In this document: positions 1-11,429 of the stretch, piece by piece
How positions within the stretch are numbered: position 1 is the stretch's first letter
Layout: each line of letters opens with the position of its first letter
Assembly: GCF_040712315.1 (NCBI RefSeq)
Contig: NC_134015.1
Location: 42,987,464-43,051,463 of the forward strand
Source: Castanea sativa
Lineage: Eukaryota > Streptophyta > Magnoliopsida > Fagales > Fagaceae
DNA: 64,000 nucleotides
Direction: 5' to 3'
Notes under the pieces: model-generated
Database searches by the model: none
What the model saw: only the letters and a program-made list of their open reading frames with translations
What the model was told of the DNA's origin: nothing
Made by a program: the position numbers and the translations under genes

Positions 1-470
1 ATATTTATATAGTAGTATTAAATATAATTAATGGTAACTTTGGACTTGTCAAGAGTTGACAGAAAAGCCCAAGACCCATTGGAGTTAGTGTCTTATTGGT
101 TCCTTTTGGTTCCACTCCAAGCCACACACTTAAGCCCAATTGGAAATGCCCAAAACGCCAGCCCAATTAGATAATCAATTAGATACAAAGGAGAAACATA
201 CAGAATTTTCTGTAGAGGATTGTAAAAACACTATTATGAAGTGGTTTATGTAAGTGTTAGACACTTTGACATTCTTCCTTTATAAGCTGATTGAGAGACC
301 ACACATCTTGGGCGTTAGTGAAATTGGAGTGAAGATTGAAAGTGTTCTCAAGTGTTTCTGATCTTCGGTTTTGAAATTCATCGTTCCAAGGTACACTCTC
401 TTGTTCTCAAATTCTGAAACTTATATAGTACATGTTAACTTTTATAAATAAAGTAGATCCGTTATTTTTT
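1..470 (+). repeat. Probable fragment of a copia-type LTR
   Basis: No coding capacity. The text around 270-400 has LTR promoter character: a TATA-like CTTTATAAGC near 280, then a leader ending in a GGTACACTCTCTTG-like segment, as in U3-R-U5 of plant copia LTRs. Neither end is seen with a target duplication, so the class and limits are inference. Confidence 0.3.
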
Positions 471-1304
471 CCGCTGCATATGTTTTGTATGTGATACAAA
501 CTTGTATATTTTTCATCATAAATAAGACAAAATATGATGACCCAAGAAAACCAATGAAACAAACTCATTTCACAGTAAAAAAACCTAGGGAGAAACCTTC
601 CCGAAAAGCAATTCACTATAGTAAAGAGAAATTTCAGATCTAGTACAAAACCTTTGTCCCTATATTCTACAATCCTAATAGATGAACTTTCAGCAAAAAC
701 CTTCTACTGCTTTAGAATATCTGAACTCTTTAGTATATGAACGCCACCAATGATGCACGGATCCCATTACATGACTAACTCCCAGCAACATGAAGAAGCT
801 ATTGTTGGCTACAAAGTTCTTCACTTCATCAACAATGAAGATCAAGAAGTACTTGGTTACAAAACCCTAAGGCGCAAAAGACGTAGTAACTTCTTGCAGA
901 AAGAAGAAGGCACTAGGTCACTCAATGCATATGTGACGGCCTTTAAAATAAGCCTTATATATGTCTAGGGTTGTGAGAAAAAAAACCCGACACATACACA
1001 TCAGCTTGGGCCGAAAATCAGATCTGAAAATTCTAATTCCGTAAGTTTTGATAGAAACAGCTTGTGTTGAGCTTCCATCGAGCTTCAACATTAAATCTCA
1101 ATAGATACTAATTCTGTTGAGGTATTTGTTGAGCTTTAATGAACAACTTTTCTTGACTTGTTTCTTGGTCCAATCTTCATGACTTTAATACTTGACTTGA
1201 ACTCTTGTTTCTTGAAGCACTAAACTCATCCTAGATTTACCCAATTACAAGTAAAGTGCATTTTTTCAAAGGATTAGTTAATTACATAAAATATATCCTT
1301 AACA
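471..1304 (-). repeat. Degenerate SIRE-like copia LTR (solo or truncated)
   Basis: Closely resembles the LTRs at 7774-9343, 44080-45077 and 55622-56376, in the same orientation. Shared blocks include the GTTGGCTACAAAGTTCTTC stretch near 800, the TATA-bearing CTTATATATGTCTAGGG near 955 and the GTAAAGTGCATTTT stretch near 1250. The sense-strand 5' end is read at 1304 (TGTTAAGGAT on the minus strand). The other end is eroded, so 471 is approximate. The short ORF at 750-968 lies inside it and is not a gene. Confidence 0.55.
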
Positions 1305-2710
1305 CAACCCAGCAATTCAATATGCAATGTACTTGATGGGATAGTTTCTCTGTTTCATGTACTGAGAAACTATGGCGACAATTTTTCTCTCTTCTATATC
1401 TCCTCTGCTCCTCTCTCAAACCCTAAAACACACAAAGGCTGAAACTAATCATGTATTAGAGGGCTTTAATCTCCTCTCCTTTTTTTTTTCTCAGTTCAAG
1501 TATAGATTGTTTCATTAGCTTTCAATTCAGCAAATCAATATGCAGACAAGGTATTTGATGAGGATAATTCACGCGTGAGAGAAAGCTCCAACGATAGGCC
1601 AATGAGAAAAAAGGAAGCAATCAGAAGTAGAGAGGAACATTTTCAGTCCATACACTCTGTGGAAGAGAATTACCTTCACAACTGCTTCGCTCATACCGGA
1701 GAGGTATAACTCTATAAATTTTCTGTGCCGTTGTCTTTGTCTTTGGATTCGTGATTGTCATCTTTAGCAAACCCTAAGAAGCCTGCTATTTTCCTCAACA
1801 ACCCCATCGGGAATTTGAGAAGAAAAAAGCGCTGATTGTTTGGTATTTTTTGTCTAGTATTGTATGGTTTGTGAGAATAAAATAAAAGATGATATAAATA
1901 ATTAAATATGAAAGACCTTGGAAGAGAGAAAGAGGAAGAGAAGTGGTGGGAAGAAATGGAAAGTATATAGTGGGTGGCCTTGGTCTTTTTCGGGGTTTCT
2001 TATGGATGGTTTAACTCACTCAACAACTTTTCTTTTTCTCTACCTTTTTGTTTGCTTGCACCCAAAATTTTTGTGTACCTTTTGCGTAACACTGTAGCTA
2101 AGGATCTCATCAGCCTTCGAGTTTTCAGATTTTTTTTTTAATGGAGATCAAATTGACACTCTACCCCCATTATCTTGGATCAAGTTCCCTTCTAGATGCA
2201 TCTATTTTGCCATAAGAAAATGTTTCTGCCATCCCCTGTTTCATAACAAAGAAACTGCCTAACCATGTCTCTAATCTTAAGCAATTTTTGGGGTTTTATG
2301 AATGTTATTTGCATTTTAGGCTTTAGCAAATGAGAATAGTAACACTTTGCAGAGAGGGTGATGCTATTTTTAAATTGATTATCAGTGGCTATTGGTTTAA
2401 CTCTAGTTTAAACTAATGAAATTAAAATCAATGAAGATCAAAGGCTTGGAAAAAAATTAATCTCTGTTCTGTGAAAGTCCTTTATTGTTGTTTGGATTAT
2501 TTTTTTTTTCTTTTCATGCCAACATGGTCTGTGCTATGACAGATGGGGTAATTTTTTTATGGAGTAATATTTACTACCTCTTATTGCTTAAGCTATAGCT
2601 TAAATACAACTATGAAAAATTCATTTAAAATTGAATACAATTTCAATTTGTATTTTTGGGTACAGCACATCACGCTTAGAAATCCTAATTTACTTAGGTT
2701 TAGAAACCCT
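1305..2710. other. Gene-free stretch, no recognised feature
   Basis: AT-rich DNA with a pyrimidine-rich run at about 1378-1500 that could be an old 5' UTR or promoter scrap. There are no long ORFs, no LTR ends and no convincing splice-bounded exon. Confidence 0.4.
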
Positions 2711-3225
2711 TTTTTTTTTTTTGGTTATTTGTTGGCTTGTAAATTCTATTAAGTTCTTTTATATGTTTCTATATAGTTTTGTAGGCTCTGTTCAGTATTG
2801 TTAGTGGAAACAATTGGACTTGCTCGGTGATTTTGTTGAAGGAGCTTACAGGTATTGATATAAATTTCATGTAAAATTGTGAGTGATGTTAATGCATTCA
2901 CTTAAAAGTGGTTGTCTATTCAGTACTATTAGAAATAATTCTTGTTGCTAGCTGGGTCATGTAATTAATTGGACATGGGCATAAAAGAAATCCATTTATG
3001 AATGAGGAGTAGGAGGATTACATGTTGCATACACACCTTTTTAGGCTTTAATTCATACAACTAACTACCTACTATTGTAGGTTACTTTTAATTCTTTTTT
3101 CTTCAATCCTTATACGATGCTTGTTGTTGAAAGGTAGAGATAGAGTTATTATTATTTTTTTTTTGGATATTTGTTGGCTTATAAATTCTATTAAGTTCTT
3201 TTATGTGTTTCAATATAGTCTTGTA
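2711..3225. repeat. Pair of ~70-bp direct repeats 450 bp apart
   Basis: Positions 2711-2783 and 3157-3225 are near-identical, sharing TTGTTGGCTT, AAATTCTATTAAGTTCTTTT and a TATAGT(T/C)TTGTA end. The 370 bp between them has no recognised content. They may be the ends of an eroded element or a local duplication; no flanking target duplication was found. Confidence 0.6.
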
Positions 3226-3236
3226 TGAAGGAGGAA

Positions 3237-4130
3237 TTTAAATGGGAGAAGAAGTCTTGAGTTGCGATAAGGATAAAGCATCAGGAGTACTAAATAGCTC
3301 AACTAGTGGGACTCTTTGAAAGATAGGAGTTTAATACTTATTCAGTCCTAGTTTGACTAGAAAAGGAAGTCCAACAGAAGTCAAAACCAAAAGAATACTA
3401 TCCAACATTCACGTGGAGTCCTATTGGTATAGAAAGATTTGATGGTCATTGCTTATTAGAAATATTTATCTAGTCAAAGACCAAATTGGCTATGAAAAGA
3501 AGTCAAAATGAAGGACAATTCTAGTATCTGATGGAAGGCATGAAGGATCATTATTGCAAAGATAGAATTGCAAGTCCTTATATGGTTACTACTTTAGCTA
3601 GGAAACCAATTCCTTCTTGAGCTTATCTTTTCATAGGAAGGGAATTCTTCTTCAACTCGGACTAGAAAAAAAGAAACGTGGATTCTTGCATGGTGGAGTT
3701 TTGCATGCGTTAGGACTTTTAAGTCATGATATAAGAGAATTCTTCTTCAATGATATAAGGGAATTCTTCTTCAACTCGGACTAGGAAAAAAAGAAACGTG
3801 GATTCTTGCATGGTGGAGTTTTGCATGCATTAGGACTCTTTTAAGTCATATACTTATCTGAAATTTAGTTCTATTGGAACTCTATAAATGAGTAACATTA
3901 GAACTCTTTTGAGTCTTGGTATACTTTGGCCACTGGATTTGAACGTGGCTACTATCACATTAGACAATCTCTACTTGGGCAGTGGACCAACAGTAGGATC
4001 ATTGTGATATGGGGCAAAGAAAAAATATGTAAGGCGCTGAAATTAGTTGCATCAAAGCATGAAATTTGTCGAGACTTGATCACTTCCCACGTTCAAAATT
4101 GTGAAAATGACCAAGTCTCGAGGGGGCATT
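3237..4130 (+). mobile_element. 3' internal remnant of an LTR retrotransposon with polypurine tract
   Basis: This stretch directly precedes an LTR start. It ends in a polypurine tract, TCGAGGGGGCATT at about 4118-4130, immediately before TGTAAGAGGC at 4131, so the element is on the plus strand. No gag or pol reading frame survives; the ORF at 3926-4135 has no recognisable domain and is probably chance. No upstream 5' LTR is visible, so the element is 5' truncated. Confidence 0.5.
3640..3850. repeat. Two-copy tandem duplication, 119-bp period
   Basis: Copy 1 starts at 3640 and copy 2 at 3759, both opening with GGGAATTCTTCTTCAACTCG and sharing AAACGTGGATTCTTGCATGG. They differ by a few substitutions. 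A shorter GATATAAG(A/G)GAATTCTTCTTCAA unit is repeated at the junction, suggesting slippage or unequal exchange inside the retroelement remnant. Confidence 0.85.
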
Positions 4131-4874
4131 TGTAAGAGGCAAAATTTTAAGCCAATTATAAAATGCCACATGAAAATTTAGTGGCAAATTCTAAATTAAT
4201 GTCATTAAATTAATTAAATTAGATAATGACATGTGTCATCCAAATTGACATCACACTGGCATATCAAAATTTACCACATGTCATTTGGCCCACAAGATAA
4301 AGATAAACTTCCTATTCAAAATTTATGGATAATTATCTTTATTAAAAAAACTAAATAGAGATAATGATTTATCTTTGTTGATTATTATCTTTATCAAAAT
4401 ATGATATAGATAAATAGAGATAATTATTTCTAAGAGGAATTTGGGCCAATCAAAAATCTACTACATACTTTCAAGCATATCAACTCAAAGTGGAGCTTAT
4501 CCTCTAAAATCACTATAAATAGAGGACATCCTCTCTCATTTTAAAAGGAGGTTTTTCAAGAGGCCCAGGCTCTGGAGAAATTCTGTCAAAAGAATTTTTG
4601 AAGAACTTAAAGAACATTTGAAGAACTTGAAGGACAACAAATCTCTAACAAGCTTAAAGCCAGAGAGTCGTTGTGAAGACCATTTGATCCATCTTTCAAC
4701 CAAATTGAAGAAAGTTTCTCGTTTGAGTCAAGACCATAAAGAAGATAGAATCAGAGGAGCATTTGTCAAAACTGAGATTGAACTCATTACTTGATTAATA
4801 CAAAAAATATATTTGTAGAACTCATTTTTTTCAATTTGTTTGATTTTTCTTCAATTGAGAAATTTGTGTTTACA
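4131..4874 (+). repeat. LTR (744 bp) of a gypsy-type element
   Basis: Begins TGTAAGAGGC directly after a polypurine tract and ends GTGTTTACA, giving short inverted ends (TGTAA/TTACA). A TATA box (CTATAAATAGAGG at 4512-4524) marks the U3 promoter. Transcript start would be some 30 bp downstream. No matching target duplication can be tested because the 5' half of the element is missing. Confidence 0.65.
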
Positions 4875-5124
4875 GCAATTAATAGGTTAAAAGAGAAGAG
4901 ACAGAAAAGATGATTCAGGGTAGTTTTCGGGATAAATCAGAGGATTGTGACTTTTCACGTCCCTTTGATGTCGATAGATTTGCGAGCCATGTATAAGAAG
5001 TTTATAATTTATTATTAATGTCATTGAAAGTGTCAAAGTTTATAATTTTAGTTCAAATTTTTCAGTTTATTATTGTTGTTAGGTTCTAAGACCTTAGGGA
5101 CTAATATATTAGAACTTCAATATA

Positions 5125-5967
5125 TGTTATGTTGGCAAACCGTGATCAAAACATTTAGTCTAAGTTTAGACTTGCTCAAAGTTTGGTTTAATGTAAGTTT
5201 GGAATCGAGTAATTGTAAGAAATTATTGTTCTATTTCTGCAAGGCTTGATTGATCTAATAATAGACTCGATCGATCGAGAATTGTGGATCAGGAATTTTC
5301 TACAAAATTTTAAGTCGACCCAAACAGCAGTTCAAGCCCATTACGGATTAGGGTTTCAGATCTACTTCTTTTAGTATATAAAAGAAACCCTAAGCATGTT
5401 TTTACAAGACTTTTAAGAGAGAGAAGAGTGTGCCTCTTTTATAGATCTAGGGTTTTGTACCCAAAAACTCTCTAGAGTCTTTGTTGTTTATGTTGTGTGT
5501 ATGAATCTTTTGAGAGATCTAGAGATGTTTGCTTTCATACATACTTAGGGTTATCAAGATCAAGATTGATGTCGAGAGCTTGGTGACTGCTTCAGTTGCT
5601 ACATAAAGAACTTCAAGAAATACAAGTGGTGTACTTGTCAATTCTGTGGATCTGAGAAAGAAGTAGTCCATGGACTCGGAGTTGTCACGTCATGTGGTCG
5701 TAGTAGTAAGTTTTCTACTCTAGGTAGCAATAGGATGTTAGTGGTCTAAATCGCTATTGTGCAAACTTCAATTCTTTCATAATAGATCTTGTTTTACCTT
5801 GAGGATAGCTAGATTAAATCTTCCTCAGGTTTTTTACCGGTTTGGTTTTCTTAGGTTATCATATCGTTATGTTATTTATTTTCCGCACTGTTTCAATGAT
5901 ATGATTTATATATGTTAACCTCTACATAATTTACCTAATTTAATCATTTGGCTAAATAACTAGGTTA
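5125..5967 (+). repeat. Solo LTR of a SIRE-like copia element
   Basis: An 843-bp block opening TGTTATGTTGGCAAACCG and ending near ACTAGGTTA, bracketed by ATATA at 5120-5124 and 5968-5972 (a weak target duplication, since the area is AT-rich). It contains the CGATCGATCGAG motif near 5272 typical of the SIRE-like LTRs elsewhere in this window. It lacks any adjoining internal region, hence the solo-LTR call. The 3' end is not a canonical CA, so that border is tentative. Confidence 0.55.
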
Positions 5968-7773
5968 ATATAGTTGTGTTTAAGGGGTCTAAAAATGTAC
6001 AATTGTGATTTTCATGTTATTTTGGTCATTATTTTAATTTATGAAAGGATCTAAGAATATATTATGCTCTCAATAATAGTTTTTACCCCTATTTTTTTAG
6101 GGACTCTATATACTTGAGACTCTTTGATGTTTGAAGTTTCTGAGCAAGGTACGCTTTCAGTTTTTTATATTAATTTTTGGAGTGCATGTTTCCATTTGGA
6201 TTTTCTACATTGATAATATTTGCAACCTCTTCATCAAAGAAAAGTTATTATTAGGGAAAAATGTCATGAAAAACTTATTTCTCTCAGTAGGTTAATTACT
6301 TTGTTCTTTTGATTTTTTTTTCTTTTCTCTTTATATTTATTTTTGTGTGCAAATTGGTCTCTACTATTGTTGCTGTAGTTGGCTGCATATACTTAAATTT
6401 ATTGAACATGACCTATAGTCCAAGTGAGTGCCTAATTTTTCTTTCTATAATTCTAAAGGGATTTAAGTTCTAGACATTTAAGGGTTTTGATGGCATGAGT
6501 TATTTTCAATTTAAATTCCATGCCAAAAGAATTCCAATTTTGTTGGCAAAGTTCCTGCCCCCTTTTCCTTTTTTACTAAAATCTTTTTAATGAAAAAAAT
6601 ATACTCTACAAAATTTAGTAGTTTCATATTGCCCTCCTCTTGGCATTCATCATAAAATGGTTGTTCTTAAGTTCCAATTTTCTTTGCCATTGATTTATCC
6701 AACTTCAGTCACTACCTCTCTCTCTCTCTCTCTTATTTTCATCAAAGTTAAGCCCCTCAAATGAGATTGCCAAAAAAAGGGCAGATAATCACCATTCAAG
6801 AAGAAAGAGAACAATAACTAGATGGCTAAAAGAGACTATCACAGATACAAAAGAAGCAATCTTCAATGGAAGATTAACTTTATCGGTCGCATGTTTAATG
6901 AAATCTCTGAGACAGGTGATTTGTCATCCTTTGATTCATTTTTTTTTCTCATTTAGATTTAATCCCAGTATCTCTTAATATCTCTCTCCTTCCTAGTTCT
7001 TATTTTTATTTATTCCCTCTCTCTCTCTCTTTTAGATTAATGAAAACCCTGAGCCTTTGGCAAGTCCGTTGGTTTAAGCCCCTACTAGGGTCACAAACCC
7101 ACATAACTGAGCTCAACTAAATAATAATACATTTACTTGATAACGGTCATTGTGAAAAAGCACATTTGGGTGGCTTTGATTTTTATCTTCTAATCCATAA
7201 TAAGTTGAAAATTTGCAGTGTTTTAAATATGTTCTTTTGGAATTTTGATTATATTTTATTGAGTTATTGTTGCATGCCAAATATTCATCGAAAATTTCTT
7301 TTTGATGTGATGTGAAATTTCATATTTTATATGAGCTACATTCTTCCCATTTTGTGATCACTATTTAAGGTTGATTTTTTTGAAAATTATTTCTTGTTTG
7401 GAACAAAGATTACGGTGGTTCAACTCAACTTATATCAAAGTCTTTTCACTAAATGAGTAAAAAGGAATTGGCTAAATGGTGAAAGGCATTTTTCCACATT
7501 AAATTAGCCAAACAACTCAAATCTGTTCCTCAAAATTTTTTTTTTTTTAAAAAGCCTCAAATCTTTGGCATGCCTTTATTACTTTAAATGTTTAAGATAG
7601 ATTCAATGCAAAATTTTAAGACTTGAATTCAATGGATTGGTTAATTTGATATTTTGTCTCTACATATTTTTCCAATCAATAAATTCTCTTCATCAAACTT
7701 TTTTGTCATTAAACTTACAGGAAAATTTTAGAAGGGAAGGAAGAAGAGGTGGTGGAGGAACTTTTTGAGATAG
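5968..7773. other. Gene-free stretch with two CT microsatellites
   Basis: AT-rich. (TC)n runs lie at about 6715-6733 and 7016-7031. No ORF, exon or element border was recognised. Confidence 0.4.
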
Positions 7774-9343
7774 TGATAGGCTAAGAATGTATTGATCCAT
7801 TGTGATGAATTAATTGATTAATTAGCCAAGTTTATTAATAAATCAAATTAACATGCAATGTATGTGGCAGCACAAACAAATCACTGACTAAAATATAATG
7901 CAACGGAAAATAAAAGTTAACATGGTGATTTGTTTACGAATGGGGAAAACCTCCGAGGTAGAAATTCCACCGAGTGATTTTAAGGTCACCACTCCCGAGA
8001 ATCTACTATTATCAAAATAAGCAGTTACAAATAAAGGAATCCCAATACCTTATACCAACCTACAGTTGAACCCTTACTCCAATACACAATTGAACTAGTT
8101 CTGTAGTGACAATCTCTCCTTGTATTGCACGGCTCCTAGTACGTACTTGATCACCAACTTGAGAAGGATGTTGGCTGCAAAGTTCTTCTATTCATCACAC
8201 GATGAAGATCATGAAGTTGCTTGGTCACAGAACCCTACGGTGTACAAACATAGCAGTTTCTTCAAGAGAAAGAAGAACTAGGGCAAATTCTGTCTCTGGT
8301 CACAATTTGCATGAACAAGACTTTGCTTAATACTCGCACAACCTTTGACGGCCCTTAAAATAATCATTATATATGTTTAGGGTTGTGAGAAAAGAAAGCC
8401 TAAATATGCATTCACAGATTGGATGAAAATCAGAACTAAAAATCTATTTTTCATAAATCTCAACAGATACCCTGTCTGTTGAGTAGCTGTCGAGCTTCAT
8501 GCTTAGACAGCTTTTAAGTAGGGGTGGCAATTCGTGTTCGCGTTTCGGGTTCGTGTCGTGTCAAGTCATGAGTATTCGACTACATAGGTCAACACTAACC
8601 CGACATGTTTATTAAACGGGTCAAGATTCCTCAACCCTAACACGACCCATTTATTAAACAGGTCAGTCGTGTCGACCTGTTTATCAAATTTTATCAAAAT
8701 GAAAAATAAAAATGAATGAAAAAACAAACAAATAAATATTTTTAATATAAAATTCAGAATTAATAAGTAACTGCATCACAAATAATCATTCAAAATTAAA
8801 GCATATCCCAATATCACAAATAATCAAGCACAATATGTCAAAGAAAATAAATCAAAACAACTAATAAGTTTATATACCTAGAGTTTGAAGGATATATTGG
8901 TAAAATATCATTTAATTAAACGGGTTAGACGGGTCAAACGAGTTCTATGTGTTCAACACTAACCCAACCCATTTATTAAACGAGTTAGTCGTGTCAACCC
9001 GAATATAACACGAACCCGTTAAGCCTCAACCCATAACCTGCTAATTTCGTGTCGTGTCGTGTCGGGTTCGCGAGTCGTGTCAAATTTTGCCACCCCTACT
9101 TTTAAGCCTCGATAGATACTAGCTGTTGAGCTAGCTGTCGAGATTTAAAATCCTGCACTTCAATACTTGAATCTTGGATAGACTTGCATGACTTTAACAC
9201 TTGAACTTGAAACCTTGTTCCTTGAAGTATTAAACACGTCCTAGATCTACTCAAATACAAGTAAAATGCATTTTGTCAAAGGATTAGCCAATTAAATAAA
9301 GTGTTGACATATGTTCCTAACATAAATCACATATGTCCTAACA
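7774..9343 (-). repeat. Solo SIRE-like copia LTR, interrupted by a MITE
   Basis: The plus strand reads TGATAGGCTAAG at 7774 and ends ATGTCCTAACA at 9343, the same termini as the LTRs of the two copia elements further right. Flanks GATAG (7769-7773) and AATAG (9344-9348) match at 4 of 5 positions, fitting an aged 5-bp target duplication. Removing the 580-bp insert and its extra TSD leaves about 982 bp, close to the 998-bp LTR at 44080-45077. There is no internal domain on either side. The likely TATA region is the CATTATATATG stretch near 8365 (minus strand ATATATAATG). Confidence 0.85.
8519..9098. mobile_element. hAT-type MITE (580 bp) nested in the LTR
   Basis: Termini are TAGGGGTGGCAA (8519) and TTGCCACCCCTA (9087-9098), perfect 12-bp inverted repeats. 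The flanks CTTTTAAG at 8511-8518 and 9099-9106 are a perfect 8-bp target duplication, the signature of hAT transposition. No transposase ORF is present, so it depended on an enzyme from elsewhere. Subterminal parts are rich in repeated CGTGTCGTGTCGGGTT-like units in both orientations, probable transposase-binding sites (inference). The insertion post-dates the host LTR. Confidence 0.95.
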
Positions 9344-9479
9344 AATAGTGTGGATGTTGTGGAGTTAAAAGAATTAATATCTTTTCGAATAGCAGTACAA
9401 ACTTCTTGGTGTGATGGCCAAAGAGGCCATATGTTCTGCTACAAGACTACAAGACCTATAACAATCTGATTGCACATAA

Positions 9480-9930
9480 GAATCCACCAATCAAGCATTA
9501 AAAACAACCTCCCCAAGAGATGTCCTTCATGATAAATTTTGATGGAGCAAAAGAACAAAGCACATTGGGAGCGGGAGTTTTTATTTGAGATCATAATTGG
9601 TACCTCATTGCAACATTGAGTTGCAAATGGAGAGCCAATGTGGATTAGGAGGAGGTAGAACTAGCAATGGTTGGCTAGACCGCTAGGCTATTAATTTTGC
9701 AATTGAGATAGTTGCAAGAGATATCATCTTAGAGTGAGATTTAGCAAATGTTATCTACAAGCTAGGATCCGAGGAGGAAGATAATTCATGTTGGGAGCTG
9801 TGGTGGAGGACTCAATATTAAGAATGAATTTGTTCAAGACATGGAAGGTAAGCTATTCTAGGTGAGAGTCAAATCAGCATGCATATGTATTGGTATGGCT
9901 TGCTTATTGATTAGCTAAACATTGATATAA
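9480..9930 (+). pseudogene. RNase H-like (RVT_3) pseudogene fragment
   Basis: Reading plus-strand frames near 9520 gives a MINFDGAKEQSTLGAGVFI-like segment, close to the NFDGA...GAGVVIR opening of the RNase H-like domain found in plant LINE-derived and stand-alone proteins. Later pieces resemble the EVELAM and SDxxNVI-type segments. Several in-frame stops occur (around 9585, 9645 and 9690) and the frame drifts, so it is non-functional. This is most likely debris of a non-LTR retroelement or a captured gene. No start, intron border or full-length homologue is visible. Confidence 0.55.
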
Positions 9931-10913
9931 TGAATATGAATAGTATTTAATACAAGTTATCTTTGATTTGTTTAAGGGAAAAAAAGGGAGACCAATACCC
10001 AAACATACTCTCTCTCTCTAAAATGCTTTCAAAGAAGAAAAGTTGCAGTTGCTCCATATACTTTATGGTGGTTTTGATATATGATTCTATTTGTCCCACC
10101 TTGAGTGTCATTTGTTTTGACTCTTTCTTTTTTTCAATATTAGTATTGCTACATTTTCATTGATTTGTTTTTTTTTTATCCTCCATGGGCAAATGCACTT
10201 CCAGTGTGGACCCCTATGATTACTATTACAATTGTAGAAGTTTTCATGTAAATATCAATTTCCTGTCATTAGATTTGATCCATATATTGCACCCTAAGGG
10301 TGTAATAATTCTAATAAATTTATTGCAAAAATAGGTAGGAAGGTGATTACTAATATACTGTGAACATGACCTTGGTTCATTTACACTTCTAATACCTATT
10401 GCATTGAGTGTTTTTGTTCTGTAATGAAGTAATAGTTGAATAAATTTATTTTGAAAAATTACTGATTTTATCAGAATTTGTTGTAACTTCAGTTATATAT
10501 ATTTCCCTAGAGGATATTAAATATAAGTAGATATGGGGCTTCACCGTTTCAAGCTAGCTTTTTACTTATCTTAAATTCTTGACTGTGCATAAGGCAATAA
10601 TCAATGAAGTAGGAGCCTATGTTGCAAAAAATATTTGTGTCATGTATCTTTCTATTTTGAAAGAACAACATTCTCTTTATTTAGCCTTCACAGCTACCAT
10701 TCTAGTTTGAGTAAACTTAGCAATTTCAAACATGATCATTAGGTTCATATTCTTTTGTATATTAACCTTAACAAATTATATTTACTCTATTTTTAGTAAC
10801 ATGTAATGTAATTGAAACTAATTCCTCAAAAATTAAATCACATAATAAGTATTATGCTTGGTCTTGAAGATAATTTCTTATAAAATATTTTAAAATAAAT
10901 TAATACCGATCTT
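9931..10913. other. AT-rich, no recognised gene
   Basis: The stretch leads into a Helitron-like terminus and may be that element's 3' region. The small ORF at 9963-10163 has no domain or codon signal and was not accepted. Confidence 0.35.
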
Positions 10914-10939
10914 GTGCATTGCACGGGAACATTGGCTAG
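10914..10939 (+). mobile_element. Helitron-like 3' terminus
   Basis: A small GTGCA-T-TGCAC hairpin (10914-10924) followed by CGGG and, about a dozen bases later, CTAG at 10936-10939 with a T next to it. This is the usual plant Helitron 3' end (hairpin, then CTRR before T). The 5' TC end was not located, so the element's length is unknown. Confidence 0.55.
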
Positions 10940-11099
10940 TAATAACTAATAGTCGAAACATTTGACTTTTTGTTAATTACTCCTCATTGTGTCACGTGGC
11001 TTTATAATTTAATCACAAGATTACATTTAAAAAAACCAAAAATTGTATCTATTCGTCGTATTCGATCAACTGATTAAAAAAACCGTTTCTATGAAATTT

Positions 11100-11202
11100 T
11101 TACTACGTTTGTGTTCAATTGCCTATATAAATTAGAGATACACCTTTTTGTCTTGAGTAGAAAGATTAGAAAAACTTCTTTCTCATCACTTTCACTTCTA
11201 TA

Positions 11203-11233
<31 letters not shown>

Positions 11234-11240
11234 GAAGTTT
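11100..11240 (+). promoter_or_regulatory. Candidate promoter: TATA box plus CT-rich leader
   Basis: CCTATATAAATTAG at about 11131-11144 is a good plant TATA box. About 60 bases later a long (CT)n tract (11206-11233) resembles the pyrimidine-rich 5' leaders of many plant genes. No solid coding exon follows, so it may be a captured or dead promoter. The overlapping ORF at 11111-11374 is mostly a translation of the CT tract. Confidence 0.35.
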
Positions 11241-11339
11241 ATTTCCTGTCGACAACTCTGAAAATTTCTCCAGATATCTTCCTCACGTTTTACCACACAA
11301 AAAATGATTCATTCCCGGCTTTATTTTGTTACTCTTTAT

Positions 11340-11425
11340 CCAACCCTAATGCAACCTCTTCACTTCCATCTTAGATGATGAAATTTCTGAGTTCCCAAGC
11401 CCCGTCAGTCTATTTCTATGGATCT
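11340..11425. repeat. Dispersed duplicate of the 14105-14205 segment
   Basis: Positions 11340-11425 and 14105-14205 share GATGAAATTT, CCCAAGCCCCG-like and CTATTTCTATGGA blocks in the same order and orientation, with substitutions and small gaps. This marks an old duplication about 2.8 kb long or two captured copies of one source. Confidence 0.6.
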
Positions 11426-11429
11426 GCCT

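Noticed and set aside
11111..11374. ORF of 87 codons over the CT tract
   Set aside because: Mostly a translation of (CT)n as LSLSLS; no domain and no conserved counterpart.
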